Assembly (NCBI GenBank): GCA_903904005.1
Contig: CAIVAR010000168.1
Coordinates: 38,457 to 102,456, forward strand
DNA from: an uncultured Anaeromyxobacter sp.
GTDB lineage: Bacteria; Myxococcota; Myxococcia; Myxococcales; Anaeromyxobacteraceae
DNA: 64,000 nt
Direction of reading: 5' to 3'
Part shown: positions 39,358 to 49,720 of the stretch, piece by piece
Layout of the letters: each line of letters opens with the position of its first letter
Numbering within the stretch: position 1 is the first letter of the stretch
Notes under the pieces: generated by a model
Databases searched by the model: none
What the model saw: only the letters and a program-made list of their open reading frames with translations
What the model was told of the DNA's origin: nothing
Position numbers and translations under genes: made by a program

Positions 39358-40329
39358 GTGGCCACCCGCGTCCCGTTCACGACAGAGTTCGAGAAGCCCC
39401 TCGCCGCCCTCGAGTCCAAGATCGAGGAGCTGAAGCAGCTTTCGGGTGGCGCCGGCGTCGACTTCAGCGACGAGATCGTCAAGCTGGAGCGGAAGGCGAA
39501 GAAGCTCCAGACGGAGATCTTCCGCGACCTCTCCCGGTGGCAGGTGGTCCAGATGGCCCGCCACCCCAACCGCCCGTACACGCTCGACTACCTCCAGGCC
39601 ATCTTCACCGACTGGATGGAGCTCGAGGGCGACCGCCGCTTCGGCGCCGACCACGCCATCGTCGCCGGCCTGGCCCGCTTCGAGGGGGAGCCGGTGGTGA
39701 TCGTGGGCGAGCAGAAGGGGCGCGGCACCAAGGAGAACATGCTGCGCAACTTCGGCATGCCCCGGCCCGAGGGCTACCGCAAGGCGCGACGCCTCTACGA
39801 CATGGCCGACCGGTTCCGGCGGCCGCTCATCACCTTCATCGACACGCCCGGCGCCTACCCCGGGATCGGCGCCGAGGAGCGCGGGCAGGCCGAGGCCATC
39901 GCGGTGAACCTCGAGGTCATGTCCTCCCTCGGCGTCCCCTCCATCTCCATCGTCATCGGGGAGGGTGGATCGGGCGGTGCGCTCGCACTCGGGGTGACGA
40001 ACAAGATCATGATGCTCGAGTACTCCACCTACTCGGTCATCTCCCCGGAGAGCTGCAGCTCGATCCTCTACCGCGACGCGACCAAGGCCCAGAAGTCGGC
40101 CGAGAACCTCAAGCTCACCGCCAAGGACCTGGCCGGCTTCGGGATCGTCGACGAGGTCGTCAAGGAGGCGCCGGGCGGTGCCCACCGCGACCCCCGGCTC
40201 ACCGCCGAGAACCTGGCCGGCGCCATCCGGCGCCAGCTCAACGACCTGCGACAGCTCACCCCGGAGCAGCTGGTGCGCCAGCGCTACCAGAAGTTCCGGG
40301 CCATGGGCGTCTTCACCATCGAGGAGTGA
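39358..40329 (+). CDS. accA: Acetyl-CoA carboxylase carboxyltransferase alpha subunit
   Basis: AccA forms, with AccD, the carboxyltransferase that makes malonyl-CoA for fatty-acid synthesis. The 323-residue protein has the family N-terminal coiled helix (FEKPLAALESKIEELKQ), RHPNRPYTLDYL, GRGTKENMLRNFGM, FIDTPGAYPGIGAEERGQ, IGEGGSGGALALGV and MLEYSTYSVISPE. All are standard. The GTG is fixed by the family start. The accD subunit is not in this window. Confidence 0.97.
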   Translation: MATRVPFTTEFEKPLAALESKIEELKQLSGGAGVDFSDEIVKLERKAKKLQTEIFRDLSRWQVVQMARHPNRPYTLDYLQAIFTDWMELEGDRRFGADHAIVAGLARFEGEPVVIVGEQKGRGTKENMLRNFGMPRPEGYRKARRLYDMADRFRRPLITFIDTPGAYPGIGAEERGQAEAIAVNLEVMSSLGVPSISIVIGEGGSGGALALGVTNKIMMLEYSTYSVISPESCSSILYRDATKAQKSAENLKLTAKDLAGFGIVDEVVKEAPGGAHRDPRLTAENLAGAIRRQLNDLRQLTPEQLVRQRYQKFRAMGVFTIEE

Positions 40330-40334
40330 CGGGC

Positions 40335-41429
40335 GTGCCGCTCGTCCCCTCCCACGTCGCGTCGCTGCAGCCGTACGTCCCCGGCAAGCCCATCGAGGAG
40401 GTGGAGCGGGAGTACGGCGTCTCCGACGTGGCCAAGCTGGCCTCCAACGAGAACGCGCTCGGCCCCTCCCCGCTGGCCTTGCGTGCCGCCCGCGAGGCCT
40501 GCGGAAAGGTCCATCTCTACCCGGACGGCAGCGCCTGGCTGCTCAAGCGGGCGCTCTCCGCCCGGTTCTCCGTCCCGGTCGACGAGATCCTGGTCGGCAA
40601 TGGCTCGAACGAGCTCATCGAGCTCCTCGTCCGCACCTTCGTGCTGGAGGGGGAGGAGGTGCTCACCAGCGCCGGGAGTTTCATCGCCTACAAGCTCGCC
40701 GCCCACGCCCACGGGCGCACGCTGGTGGAGGCGCCCATGAAGGAGCGCTTCCACTACGACCTCGACGCGATCCACGCGCGCCTCTCGCCCCGCACCAAGA
40801 TCGTCTTCCTGGCCAACCCCGACAACCCCACCGGCACCTGGTTCCTCGAGCACGAGCTCGTCCACTTCCTGGGGGCGGTCTCCCGCGACACGCTGGTGGT
40901 GCTCGACGAGGCCTACGTGGAGTTCGTCGAGGCCGAGGGGTTCCAGGACGCGCTCGCGCTGCGCAAGCGCTACCCGAACCTGGTCGTGCTGCGCACCTTC
41001 TCCAAGATCTACGGGCTCGCCGGGCTGCGGCTCGGCTACGCCTTCGCCCGGCCCGAGCTGTGTGCCTTCCTCGACCGGGTGCGTGCCCCGTTCAACGTGA
41101 ACCTGGTGGCCCAGGCCGCCGGCGCCGCCGCGCTCGACGACGAGGAGCACGTGCAGCTGAGCCGCGCGCTGGTGCGCGCCGAGCGCCCCTTCCTCGAGGC
41201 CGGGTTGCGCGAGCTGGGCGCGACCGTGGTCCCGTCCCAGGCCAACTTCGTGCTGGCCGACTTCCCGGGCCGCCCGGGCATGGCCCTCTTCGACGCGCTC
41301 CTCCGCGAGGCGGTGGTGGTGCGCCCCGTGGCCGGCTACGGCTTCGCCACCGCGCAGCGCATCACCGTCGGCACCCGCCCCGAGAACGTGAAGGTGCTCG
41401 CCGCCCTCCGGAAGGTGCTCGGGCGGTGA
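40335..41429 (+). CDS. hisC: Histidinol-phosphate aminotransferase
   Basis: This PLP-dependent class I/II aminotransferase of 364 residues has KLASNENALGPSP, LVGNGSNELIELL, NPDNPTGTW, LDEAYVEF and the PLP-lysine region RTFSKIYGLAGLRLGYA. The features match HisC, though related enzymes act on phenylalanine or cobalamin precursors. I chose GTG 40335 with GGAG upstream; GTG 40326 overlaps the accA stop and adds three residues. The stop overlaps cmk as GTGA. No other his genes are near. Confidence 0.92.
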   Translation: MPLVPSHVASLQPYVPGKPIEEVEREYGVSDVAKLASNENALGPSPLALRAAREACGKVHLYPDGSAWLLKRALSARFSVPVDEILVGNGSNELIELLVRTFVLEGEEVLTSAGSFIAYKLAAHAHGRTLVEAPMKERFHYDLDAIHARLSPRTKIVFLANPDNPTGTWFLEHELVHFLGAVSRDTLVVLDEAYVEFVEAEGFQDALALRKRYPNLVVLRTFSKIYGLAGLRLGYAFARPELCAFLDRVRAPFNVNLVAQAAGAAALDDEEHVQLSRALVRAERPFLEAGLRELGATVVPSQANFVLADFPGRPGMALFDALLREAVVVRPVAGYGFATAQRITVGTRPENVKVLAALRKVLGR

Positions 41430-42139
41430 CGCCCCGGCGCCCATTCATCGTCGCCGTGGACGGCCCAGCCGGGGCCGGCAAGAGCACCACCTCGCGGCGG
41501 CTCGCGGCACGGCTCGGATTCGCCATGGTGGACACCGGCGCCATCTACCGGGCCGTCGCGCTGGCGGCGAGCCGCGGCGGCATCGCCTTCGACGACGACG
41601 CGGGGCTGGGCGCGCTCCTCCACGAGGTCCGGATCCGTTTCGAGCCGCCGCCACCCGGGTCCGAGGGAGCGGCGCAGCGGGTGCTCCTCGGTGACGAGGA
41701 CGTCTCCCAGGCCATCCGGACGCCGCCCATGTCGCTCGGTGCGAGCGCCGTCTCGGCCCGACCGGTGGTGCGGGCCGGGCTGCTCGACCTGCAGCGCCGC
41801 CTCGCCACCGCCCCCGGCAACCGCGGCGCGGTGCTGGAGGGGAGGGACATCGGCACCGTGGTCTTCCCGGACGCCGACGCCAAGTTCTTCCTCACCGCGG
41901 GTGACGAGGTGCGGGCGCGCCGCCGATTCCTCGAGCTCCAGGGCAAGGGGGACCCCCAGCCCTTCGAGGCGGTCCTCGCCGACCAGCGCAAGCGGGACCG
42001 GGACGACAGCTCCCGGGACGTCGCGCCGCTCAAGGCCGCCACGGACGCCGATACCATCGACACCGGCGGCCTCTCCCTCGACGACGTCGTCGAGCGGCTG
42101 GCGGCCGAGGTCGAATCCCGGATGGCCCGGCGCGGCTGA
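41426..42139 (+). CDS. cmk: Cytidylate kinase
   Basis: Cmk phosphorylates CMP and dCMP. The 237-residue protein has P-loop DGPAGAGKSTTSRRLA, MVDTGAIYRAVAL, VLEGRDIGTVVFPDAD, FFLTAGDEVRARRR and RDRDDSSRDVAPLKAA, the family set. The GTG start overlaps the hisC stop. In many proteobacteria cmk precedes rpsA; here ispH lies between them. Confidence 0.96.
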   Translation: MTPRRPFIVAVDGPAGAGKSTTSRRLAARLGFAMVDTGAIYRAVALAASRGGIAFDDDAGLGALLHEVRIRFEPPPPGSEGAAQRVLLGDEDVSQAIRTPPMSLGASAVSARPVVRAGLLDLQRRLATAPGNRGAVLEGRDIGTVVFPDADAKFFLTAGDEVRARRRFLELQGKGDPQPFEAVLADQRKRDRDDSSRDVAPLKAATDADTIDTGGLSLDDVVERLAAEVESRMARRG

Positions 42140-42146
42140 GTGGCGC

Positions 42147-42175
42147 TGGACCGGCACGACGGGGGCGGTTATACC
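42147..42175 (+). promoter_or_regulatory. Possible promoter of ispH
   Basis: TGGACC and TATACC are 17 bp apart, and the second box ends 18 bp before the ispH ATG. GGAGGGG, a good ribosome site, lies between. It matches the consensus in about eight of twelve positions. Confidence 0.4.
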
Positions 42176-42193
42176 GGTCCCGGAGGGGAATTG

Positions 42194-43069
42194 ATGCAAG
42201 TCAAGGTAGCCAAGACCGCGGGGTTCTGCTGGGGCGTTCGTCGGACCGTCGACCAGCTCATGGAGGTCGCGCACGAGCGCCAGACCCCGGTCGTCACGCT
42301 CGGCCCCATCATCCACAACCCGCAGTTCGTCTCCCGCACCCGGCAGATGGGCGTGGGGACGGTGGAGCGGGTGTCCGAGGTGGAGGTGGGGACCACCGTG
42401 GTGGTTCGAACCCACGGCGCGGTCAAGCCGGAGCTCGACGCCGCCCGGGAGCGCGGGCTCGAGGTCGTCGATGGCACCTGCCCCTACGTGAAGTACCCCC
42501 AGGCCATGGCCCAGCGCCTCTCCCACCAGGGCTACCATCTCGTCATCGTGGGCGATCCCAACCATGCCGAGGTGAAGGGCGTGGTGAGCTACGGCGAGGG
42601 GCCCTGCACGGTGGTCCGGCCCGGCGCCGAGATCCCGCCCATCGACGCCAAGAAGGTGGCCGTCATCGCCCAGACCACCTGCATCGGAGCGGACTTCGAG
42701 CGGGTGGTGGGGGCGCTCGCGCTGCGCCACAAGGAGGTCCGGGCGGTGAACACCATCTGCGCCGACACCGACGAGCGGCAGACCGACGCCCGGCAGCTCG
42801 CCGCCGAGGTCGACGCGGTGGTCGTGGTGGGTGGGAAGAACAGCGCCAACACGCGCCACCTGGCCGAGATCTGCAAGGAGATCCAGCCCCGCACCTGGCA
42901 CGTCGAGACCGAGGAGGAGCTCCGCCCCGAGTGGTTCGCCGGGTGCACCCTCGTCGGCGTCTCGGCCGGGGCCTCCACCCCGGACTGGGTGATCGACGGC
43001 GTGGCTGCCCGGCTCGGGGCCATGGCCGGCGGTCCGGCCGCGCTTGACGCTGTGATCCCGCCCGTGTAG
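42194..43069 (+). CDS. ispH: 4-hydroxy-3-methylbut-2-enyl diphosphate reductase
   Basis: IspH makes IPP and DMAPP in the last step of the MEP isoprenoid pathway using an iron-sulfur cluster. The 291-residue protein has the three cluster cysteines C12 (AGFCWGV), C96 (DGTCPYV) and C189 (NTICADTDERQ), plus the catalytic TRTHG-like VRTHG and the AGASTPDW end. ATG 42194 has GGAGGGG upstream, so the longer frame is rejected. The rpsA promoter lies within its 3' end. Confidence 0.96.
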   Translation: MQVKVAKTAGFCWGVRRTVDQLMEVAHERQTPVVTLGPIIHNPQFVSRTRQMGVGTVERVSEVEVGTTVVVRTHGAVKPELDAARERGLEVVDGTCPYVKYPQAMAQRLSHQGYHLVIVGDPNHAEVKGVVSYGEGPCTVVRPGAEIPPIDAKKVAVIAQTTCIGADFERVVGALALRHKEVRAVNTICADTDERQTDARQLAAEVDAVVVVGGKNSANTRHLAEICKEIQPRTWHVETEEELRPEWFAGCTLVGVSAGASTPDWVIDGVAARLGAMAGGPAALDAVIPPV

Positions 43070-43072
43070 CTT
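43044..43072 (+). promoter_or_regulatory. Promoter of rpsA
   Basis: TTGACG and TAGCTT are separated by exactly 17 bp, inside the last codons of ispH and its stop. A start near 43080 would give a leader of about 160 bases before rpsA. Confidence 0.55.
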
Positions 43073-43083
43073 CCTTCGCCTTC

Positions 43084-43133
43084 GCCGCCGGGATGGTCCC
43101 GGTGGCCCGCCAAGTCCCTCGCTCCCCGGGGAC
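43084..43133 (+). promoter_or_regulatory. Structured leader of rpsA
   Basis: Two stem-loops lie in the leader. The first (43084-43106) has a 10-bp stem GCCGCCGGGA/TCCCGGTGGC with a 3-base loop. The second (43114-43133) is GTCCC/GGGAC with a 10-base loop. No ribosome site precedes the rpsA ATG. Structured leaders without a strong Shine-Dalgarno sequence are known for autoregulated S1 genes. The remaining leader to 43239 shows no gene. Confidence 0.4.
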
Positions 43134-43239
43134 GACGCGCAGGCCAACATGAGGGGACGTTGCAGCTTTCGCCGGCATCCCAGGCGCGACTCACGGTGCG
43201 CCCCGTCGGCCCAAGCCCACAGGACCGGGTTCCAATCGA

Positions 43240-44952
<1,713 letters not shown>

Positions 44953-44954
44953 CA

Positions 44955-44974
44955 CCGCCGGCTTCAGCCGGCGG
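44955..44974 (+). terminator. Hairpin after rpsA
   Basis: An 8-bp perfect stem CCGCCGGC/GCCGGCGG with loop TTCA begins 3 bp after the rpsA stop. There is no T-tract downstream, so it may be a stability element or a weak terminator. The gap to sppA (44975-45116) shows nothing else clear. Confidence 0.5.
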
Positions 44975-45116
44975 AAGAACCTCCCACCGCACCGCCTCGT
45001 CCGGGGTGTGGTGCGAAGGGACGGTGGACGCGCATCGGTCGCCCCTGGCGCCGGTGCGCGTCTCGTTTTCGGGATCTGTTGCGGCCCCCGGCCGCCCGTG
45101 GTCTTCTCCGGCGGTC

Positions 45117-46232
45117 ATGAGCGAGAACGAGAATCCGGAACCGCTGCCCACCACGCCGGTCCCGCCGACGGCCGTGCCCCCGCAGGCCGCCTGGCCGCAA
45201 CCCCCGGCGGGCTGGCCGCACGCGGCGGGTGGATGGCCGCTGCCTCCTCCCGGCTGGGCTCAAGCCCCGCTCCCCCCGCAGCCGCCTCCGCGGCGCGACC
45301 GGGCCGCGCTGGCCGTGGTGCTCTTCGTCTTCGGCGGCCTCTTCGCCGTCTTCTTCGCCTTCCTGTGGCTCGCCTACGGCGCGGTGAAGGGGGAGTCGCC
45401 GCGGCTGGCCTCCGGTCCACGCATCGGCGTGGTCGACATCAAGGGCGCCATCGGCATGGGGCGCGGCTCGGTGGAGTCGGAACCGGTCCTCAAGGTCCTG
45501 AAGCGCTACGGTGACGACACCGACATGAAGGCGGTGGTTGTCCGCATCGACTCCCCGGGCGGCGCGGTGGGCACGAGCCAGGAGATCCTGGACGGCCTGC
45601 GCCGGCTCGCCGAGGACAAGGTGGTGGTCTGCGCCATGGGCAACGTGGCCGCCTCGGGCGGGCTGCTGGTGGCCATGGGTTGCGACCGGATCGTGGCCGA
45701 GCCGGGCACGCTCACCGGGTCGATCGGCGTCATCAGCGCCTTCCCCAACGTCCGCGGCCTGCTGCAGAAGTTCGACGTGGAGATGAACACCGTGACCTCG
45801 GGCCGGCTGAAGGACGCCGGCAGCCCGTTCCGGGAGTTCACGCCGAGTGACAGGGCATACTGGCAGGAACTCAACGACCGCATCCACCGGCAGTTCATCC
45901 GGGCGGTGGCCGAGGGGCGCGACCTTCCCGTCGAGCAGGTGGAGAAGTTCGCCGACGGGCGCGTGGTGACCGGGGAGCAGGCGGTCGAGCTCGGGCTCGT
46001 CGACGAGCTGGGCGGGTTCCAGGACGCCGTCGACCTGGCCAAGGAACTGGCCGAGATCCGCGGGGAGCCTCGGCTCGTCTACCCGCCCGACGAGCGGGCC
46101 CGCTTCCTCGAGGAACTGCTCGGCGGCGTGGCCCAGAAGATGGCCCAGTCGGTGGCCGAGACCCTGCGCACCGAGGTCCAGCGACAGACCACGACGGCGG
46201 AAGGGCCGGGCGTCTACTTCCTGGCGCGCTAG
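45117..46232 (+). CDS. sppA: Signal-peptide peptidase SppA (36K type)
   Basis: SppA degrades leftover signal peptides in the inner membrane. The 371-residue protein begins with a long proline-rich cytoplasmic segment (about 1-55), one membrane helix (about 62-85, ALAVVLFVFGGLFAVFFAFL) and a periplasmic Ser/Lys peptidase. Ser180 lies in NVAASGGLLVAM and Lys232 in TSGRLKDAGS, the catalytic pair of the short SppA type. GSIGVI and YWQELND are also family segments. The proline-rich N-terminal extension is unusual and may bind partners. Confidence 0.93.
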   Translation: MSENENPEPLPTTPVPPTAVPPQAAWPQPPAGWPHAAGGWPLPPPGWAQAPLPPQPPPRRDRAALAVVLFVFGGLFAVFFAFLWLAYGAVKGESPRLASGPRIGVVDIKGAIGMGRGSVESEPVLKVLKRYGDDTDMKAVVVRIDSPGGAVGTSQEILDGLRRLAEDKVVVCAMGNVAASGGLLVAMGCDRIVAEPGTLTGSIGVISAFPNVRGLLQKFDVEMNTVTSGRLKDAGSPFREFTPSDRAYWQELNDRIHRQFIRAVAEGRDLPVEQVEKFADGRVVTGEQAVELGLVDELGGFQDAVDLAKELAEIRGEPRLVYPPDERARFLEELLGGVAQKMAQSVAETLRTEVQRQTTTAEGPGVYFLAR

Positions 46233-46243
46233 GCGGAGGGATC

Positions 46244-46735
46244 GTGGAGAAGCCGCTCTGGGCGCCGTGGCGGATGGAGTTCATCCGGGCCGAGAAGCCC
46301 GCCGGTTGCATCTTCTGCCTCTTCCCCGCCGAGCAGGGGGAGGAGGCCGACCATCGCAACCTGATCGTGCACCGCTCGGCGCGCGCCTTCACCATCCTGA
46401 ACCGCTTCCCGTACAACAACGGCCACCTGCTCGTGGTCCCGCGCGCCCACGTCTCGCGCCTCGAGGACCTCCCCGCCGACGACTTCGCCGATCTCCAGGC
46501 GGAGCTCCGCCTGGCCGTGGTGGCCGTTCGCGATGCCTACGCCCCCGAGGGCATGAACGTCGGGATGAACCTGGGCAAGGTGGCCGGAGCGGGAATCGCC
46601 GACCACCTCCACTGGCACATCGTTCCGCGCTGGGGCGGCGACACCAACTTCATGCCGGTCCTCTCGGACACCAGGGTGATGATCGAGCACCTCGATCAGA
46701 GCTGGACGAGGATCCGGGCCGCCTTCGGGGCCTGA
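46244..46735 (+). CDS. HIT-family nucleotide hydrolase/phosphorylase
   Basis: This 163-residue protein has the HIT triad as HLHWHIVPRW and an N-terminal zinc-type CIFCLF. RFPYNNGHLLVVPRAHVSRLEDL and NLGKVAGAGIADH are typical of the Ap4A phosphorylase-like branch. It likely splits dinucleoside polyphosphates. The GTG lies 11 bp after sppA, so they are probably co-transcribed, and lapB follows closely. Confidence 0.9.
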   Translation: MEKPLWAPWRMEFIRAEKPAGCIFCLFPAEQGEEADHRNLIVHRSARAFTILNRFPYNNGHLLVVPRAHVSRLEDLPADDFADLQAELRLAVVAVRDAYAPEGMNVGMNLGKVAGAGIADHLHWHIVPRWGGDTNFMPVLSDTRVMIEHLDQSWTRIRAAFGA

Positions 46736-46754
46736 GGGAACCCGGGGTCCAAGG

Positions 46755-47849
46755 GTGGACATGCACTGGCTCCTCATCGCCGCCGGACTGGCCGTCGTCG
46801 CCGCGGTGCTCGGGTACCGGCTCCACCGGCGCCGGGAGCAGGCGCGCGCGTATCTCAAGGGCGTCCGATCGATGATCTCCGACGATCCGGACGCGGCCAT
46901 CGAGGCCCTCTCCGACGCCGCCCGGCTCTCCAGCCCGGAGGCCATCGAGACCTACCTGGCGCTGGGCGACCTCTTCAAGCGGGAGGGGGACATCCCCCGG
47001 GCCATGCGGCTCCACCGGAACATGCTCCACCGTCCGGGGCTCCCGGCGGGGCGCCGCGCCGAGGTGGAGCGGGAACTCGCCGACGACTACCGACGCGCCG
47101 GCATGCTGGCCGACGCGGCAGAGGCCTACGGGAAGCTCGTCGGCGCCGGGGACGCCGCGGCGGCGGAGGGGCTGCGCGACGTCCTCGTCGACCAGAAGCG
47201 GCACGCCGAGGCGGTGGAGGCCCACCGGACCCGCTGCCCGCCCGACGGGCGGCTGCTCGCCCACCTGCTCGCCGCGCAGAGCCGGGAACTCCGCGACGCC
47301 GACCCGGTCGCCGCGCTGGCCGCGGCGCTCGAGGCCGAGCAGGCGGATTCCCGGTCGGCCGATGCGCTGCAGGCGCTCTCGGAGGCCCTCTCCGCCACCG
47401 GCGATCCGGCGGGGGCCGAGGGCGCCCTGGATCGTGCGCTCGACGCCGGGCCCGAGGCGGCGTTGCTCGCCTGGCCCGCCCTGGCGGCCCTGCCGGTGGG
47501 GTTCGCGACGCGGGTCCTCGACCGCGCCATCGGGGCGAGGCCGGGGGATGCCCGGCTGCTCACCCTGCGGGGGCGTGCGCTGGTGGCGGCGGGGCGCGAG
47601 GCGGAGGCGCTCGGCCCGCTGCGCGCGGCCCTCGAGGAGGACGGGGACGGCGAGGTCACGCTGGCGCTGCGCGAGCTGCTGCGCGAGGCGGCGCCACCTG
47701 GCCCGGGAGAGCTGGCCGGCCGGCACGACCTCATGGCGGCGGCCCTGCTGCGGAGTGCGGGGTTGCTGCGCTGCCGCCGCTGCGGGGGAGGGGCGGCGGT
47801 GCGGGCGTGGCGCTGCCCCCGCTGTGGCCTCTTCGACGCCTACGCCTGA
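46755..47849 (+). CDS. lapB: LapB/YciM-like TPR protein with rubredoxin-type zinc motif
   Basis: LapB controls LPS synthesis by presenting LpxC to FtsH in gamma-proteobacteria. This 364-residue protein has one N-terminal membrane helix (about 3-20), then TPR helices (YLKGVRSMISDDPDAAIEAL onward), and two CxxC pairs at the end (LRCRRCGG and WRCPRCGLFDAYA), the LapB hallmark. Two starts are close, GTG 46755 and ATG 46761. ftsH is also in this window but about 20 kb away. The LpxC role here is inferred from the family. Confidence 0.85.
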   Translation: MDMHWLLIAAGLAVVAAVLGYRLHRRREQARAYLKGVRSMISDDPDAAIEALSDAARLSSPEAIETYLALGDLFKREGDIPRAMRLHRNMLHRPGLPAGRRAEVERELADDYRRAGMLADAAEAYGKLVGAGDAAAAEGLRDVLVDQKRHAEAVEAHRTRCPPDGRLLAHLLAAQSRELRDADPVAALAAALEAEQADSRSADALQALSEALSATGDPAGAEGALDRALDAGPEAALLAWPALAALPVGFATRVLDRAIGARPGDARLLTLRGRALVAAGREAEALGPLRAALEEDGDGEVTLALRELLREAAPPGPGELAGRHDLMAAALLRSAGLLRCRRCGGGAAVRAWRCPRCGLFDAYA

Positions 47850-47904
47850 GCGCGCCGACCCGCCGCTTGCCCGCCGCTGCGGGCGCGGGTATGACCGTGC
47901 CCCC

Positions 47905-49692
47905 ATGCGACAACACGTCGTCGACATCGTGCGAAGGGCGCTGGCCCGCGGCGCGGCCGAGGGGCGCTGGCCCGCGCTCGCCACCCCGTTCACCGTCGAC
48001 CCGCCCCGCGACCCCCGCCACGGCGACTTCGCCGTCAATGCGGCCATGGTCCTGGCCAAGCCCGCCGGACGTCCGCCCCGGGAGCTCGCACAGGGGATCA
48101 TCGAGGCCATCCAGGCCGAGGACGGCGGCCGCAGCATCGCCTCGCTGGAGATCGCCGGTCCCGGGTTCGTGAATCTCAAGCTTCGCCCGGAGGTCTGGCT
48201 GGCCGCCCTCCCGGAGGTGGTGCGGCAGGGCGCGGCCTTCGGCCGCAGCGAGGTGGGGAAGGGGAAGCGGGTCAACGTCGAGTTCGTCTCGGCCAACCCC
48301 ACCGGCCCCATGCACGTCGGGCACGGCCGCGGTGCCGTCACCGGCGACGTGGTGGCGAGCCTCCTCGACTGGAGCGGCCATGCCGTCACCCGCGAGTACT
48401 ACGTCAACGACCACGGCGCGCAGGTCCAGACGCTCGCACGGTCGGTGCACCTGCGCTACCAGGAGCTCCTCGGCCGGACCGTGACCATGCCGCCGAAGAG
48501 CTACCCGGGCGACTACGTCATCGAGATCGCCCGGTCGATCCTGGTCGAGCTCGGCCCGCGCTTCCTCGACGCGCCCGAGGCCGAGTGGCTCGACCTCTTC
48601 CGCGAGCGGGCCGTCGCGCACGTGCTCGCGATGATCCGCTCCGACCTCGCGGCGATCCGGATCTCCTTCGACGTCTGGACCTCCGAGCGGAAGCTCTACG
48701 ACTCGGGGACCGTGCAGCGTTTCCTGGCCGAGCTCGAGGCGAAGGATCTCGTCTACTGGGGCAAGCTCCCTCCGCCCAAGTCGAAGAAGGGACAGCCGGT
48801 CCCGGCCGCCGGGGCCCCGAACGAGGAGGGGATCGGCGAGGCGGAGGACCTGCTCCTCTTCCGCTCGTCCCTCCACGGCGACGAGGTCGACCGTCCGGTG
48901 AAGAAGTCCGACGGCACGCCCACCTACTTCTGCGCCGACATCGCCTACCACTGGGACAAGCGGCAGCGCGCCGACCAGCTCGTCGACGTGCTCGGCGCCG
49001 ACCACGGGGGATACGTCGCCCGCCTCGAGGCGGCCCTGGAGGCGCTCGGCGCCAGCCGGCACGACCTCCACGTGGTCCTCATCCAGATGGTGAACCTCAC
49101 CCGCGGGGGCGAGGCGGTGAAGATGTCGAAGCGCTCGGGGAACGTCGTCTCGCTCCAGGAGGTGGTGGACGAGGTGGGGTGCGACGCCACCCGGTTCATC
49201 TTCCTCACCCGGCGCGCCGACGCCCAGCTCGACTTCGACATCGAACTGGCCAAGCGCCAGACGCTCGACAATCCGGTCTTCTACGTCCAGTACGGGCACG
49301 CCCGGCTGGCCCGCATCCTGGAGAAGGCGGCCGAGGCGGACGCCCCGGAGGCCCGCTTCGACGCGGAGACGCTCGCGGTGCTCACCGCCCCGGAGGAGAT
49401 GGACCTCGTGAAGCGCATCCTCTCCTTCCCGGACCTGGTGGCGGGGGCGGCCCTCGCCTGGGAGCCGCACCGGGTCGCCTTCTGGCTCCAGGAGACCATC
49501 GGGGCCTTCCACTCCTACTACACGCAGGGGAAGCGCACCGGGGAGCGCTTCATCGGCGCCGATCCGGTGAAGACCGCGGCGCGGCTGGCGCTGGCCCGGT
49601 CGCTCAAGCAGGTGCTCGCCAACGGCCTCGCCATCCTGGGGGTCTCGGCCCCCGAACGGATGGAAAGTAGAGACCTCGCAGAAGACGTCTAG
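47905..49692 (+). CDS. argS: Arginyl-tRNA synthetase
   Basis: ArgRS charges arginine tRNAs. The 595-residue class I enzyme has an N-terminal additional domain, SANPTGPMHVGHGRGAV (HIGH motif as HVGH), YYVNDHGAQVQTL, ADIAYHWDK, the KMSK loop as VKMSKRSGNVV and a C-terminal DALR anticodon domain (FVQY-like FYVQYGHARLARI). The ATG is fixed by family length; the frame upstream runs antisense to lapB. The SPOR gene follows 28 bp later. Confidence 0.97.
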   Translation: MRQHVVDIVRRALARGAAEGRWPALATPFTVDPPRDPRHGDFAVNAAMVLAKPAGRPPRELAQGIIEAIQAEDGGRSIASLEIAGPGFVNLKLRPEVWLAALPEVVRQGAAFGRSEVGKGKRVNVEFVSANPTGPMHVGHGRGAVTGDVVASLLDWSGHAVTREYYVNDHGAQVQTLARSVHLRYQELLGRTVTMPPKSYPGDYVIEIARSILVELGPRFLDAPEAEWLDLFRERAVAHVLAMIRSDLAAIRISFDVWTSERKLYDSGTVQRFLAELEAKDLVYWGKLPPPKSKKGQPVPAAGAPNEEGIGEAEDLLLFRSSLHGDEVDRPVKKSDGTPTYFCADIAYHWDKRQRADQLVDVLGADHGGYVARLEAALEALGASRHDLHVVLIQMVNLTRGGEAVKMSKRSGNVVSLQEVVDEVGCDATRFIFLTRRADAQLDFDIELAKRQTLDNPVFYVQYGHARLARILEKAAEADAPEARFDAETLAVLTAPEEMDLVKRILSFPDLVAGAALAWEPHRVAFWLQETIGAFHSYYTQGKRTGERFIGADPVKTAARLALARSLKQVLANGLAILGVSAPERMESRDLAEDV

Positions 49693-49720
49693 AATCGGGC
49701 CGCCCCCAAGCGGGCCGACC

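Noticed and set aside
49690..49695. TAGAAT before the SPOR gene as a -10 box
   Set aside because: No -35-like sequence is present at the right distance; the gene is more likely read through from argS.
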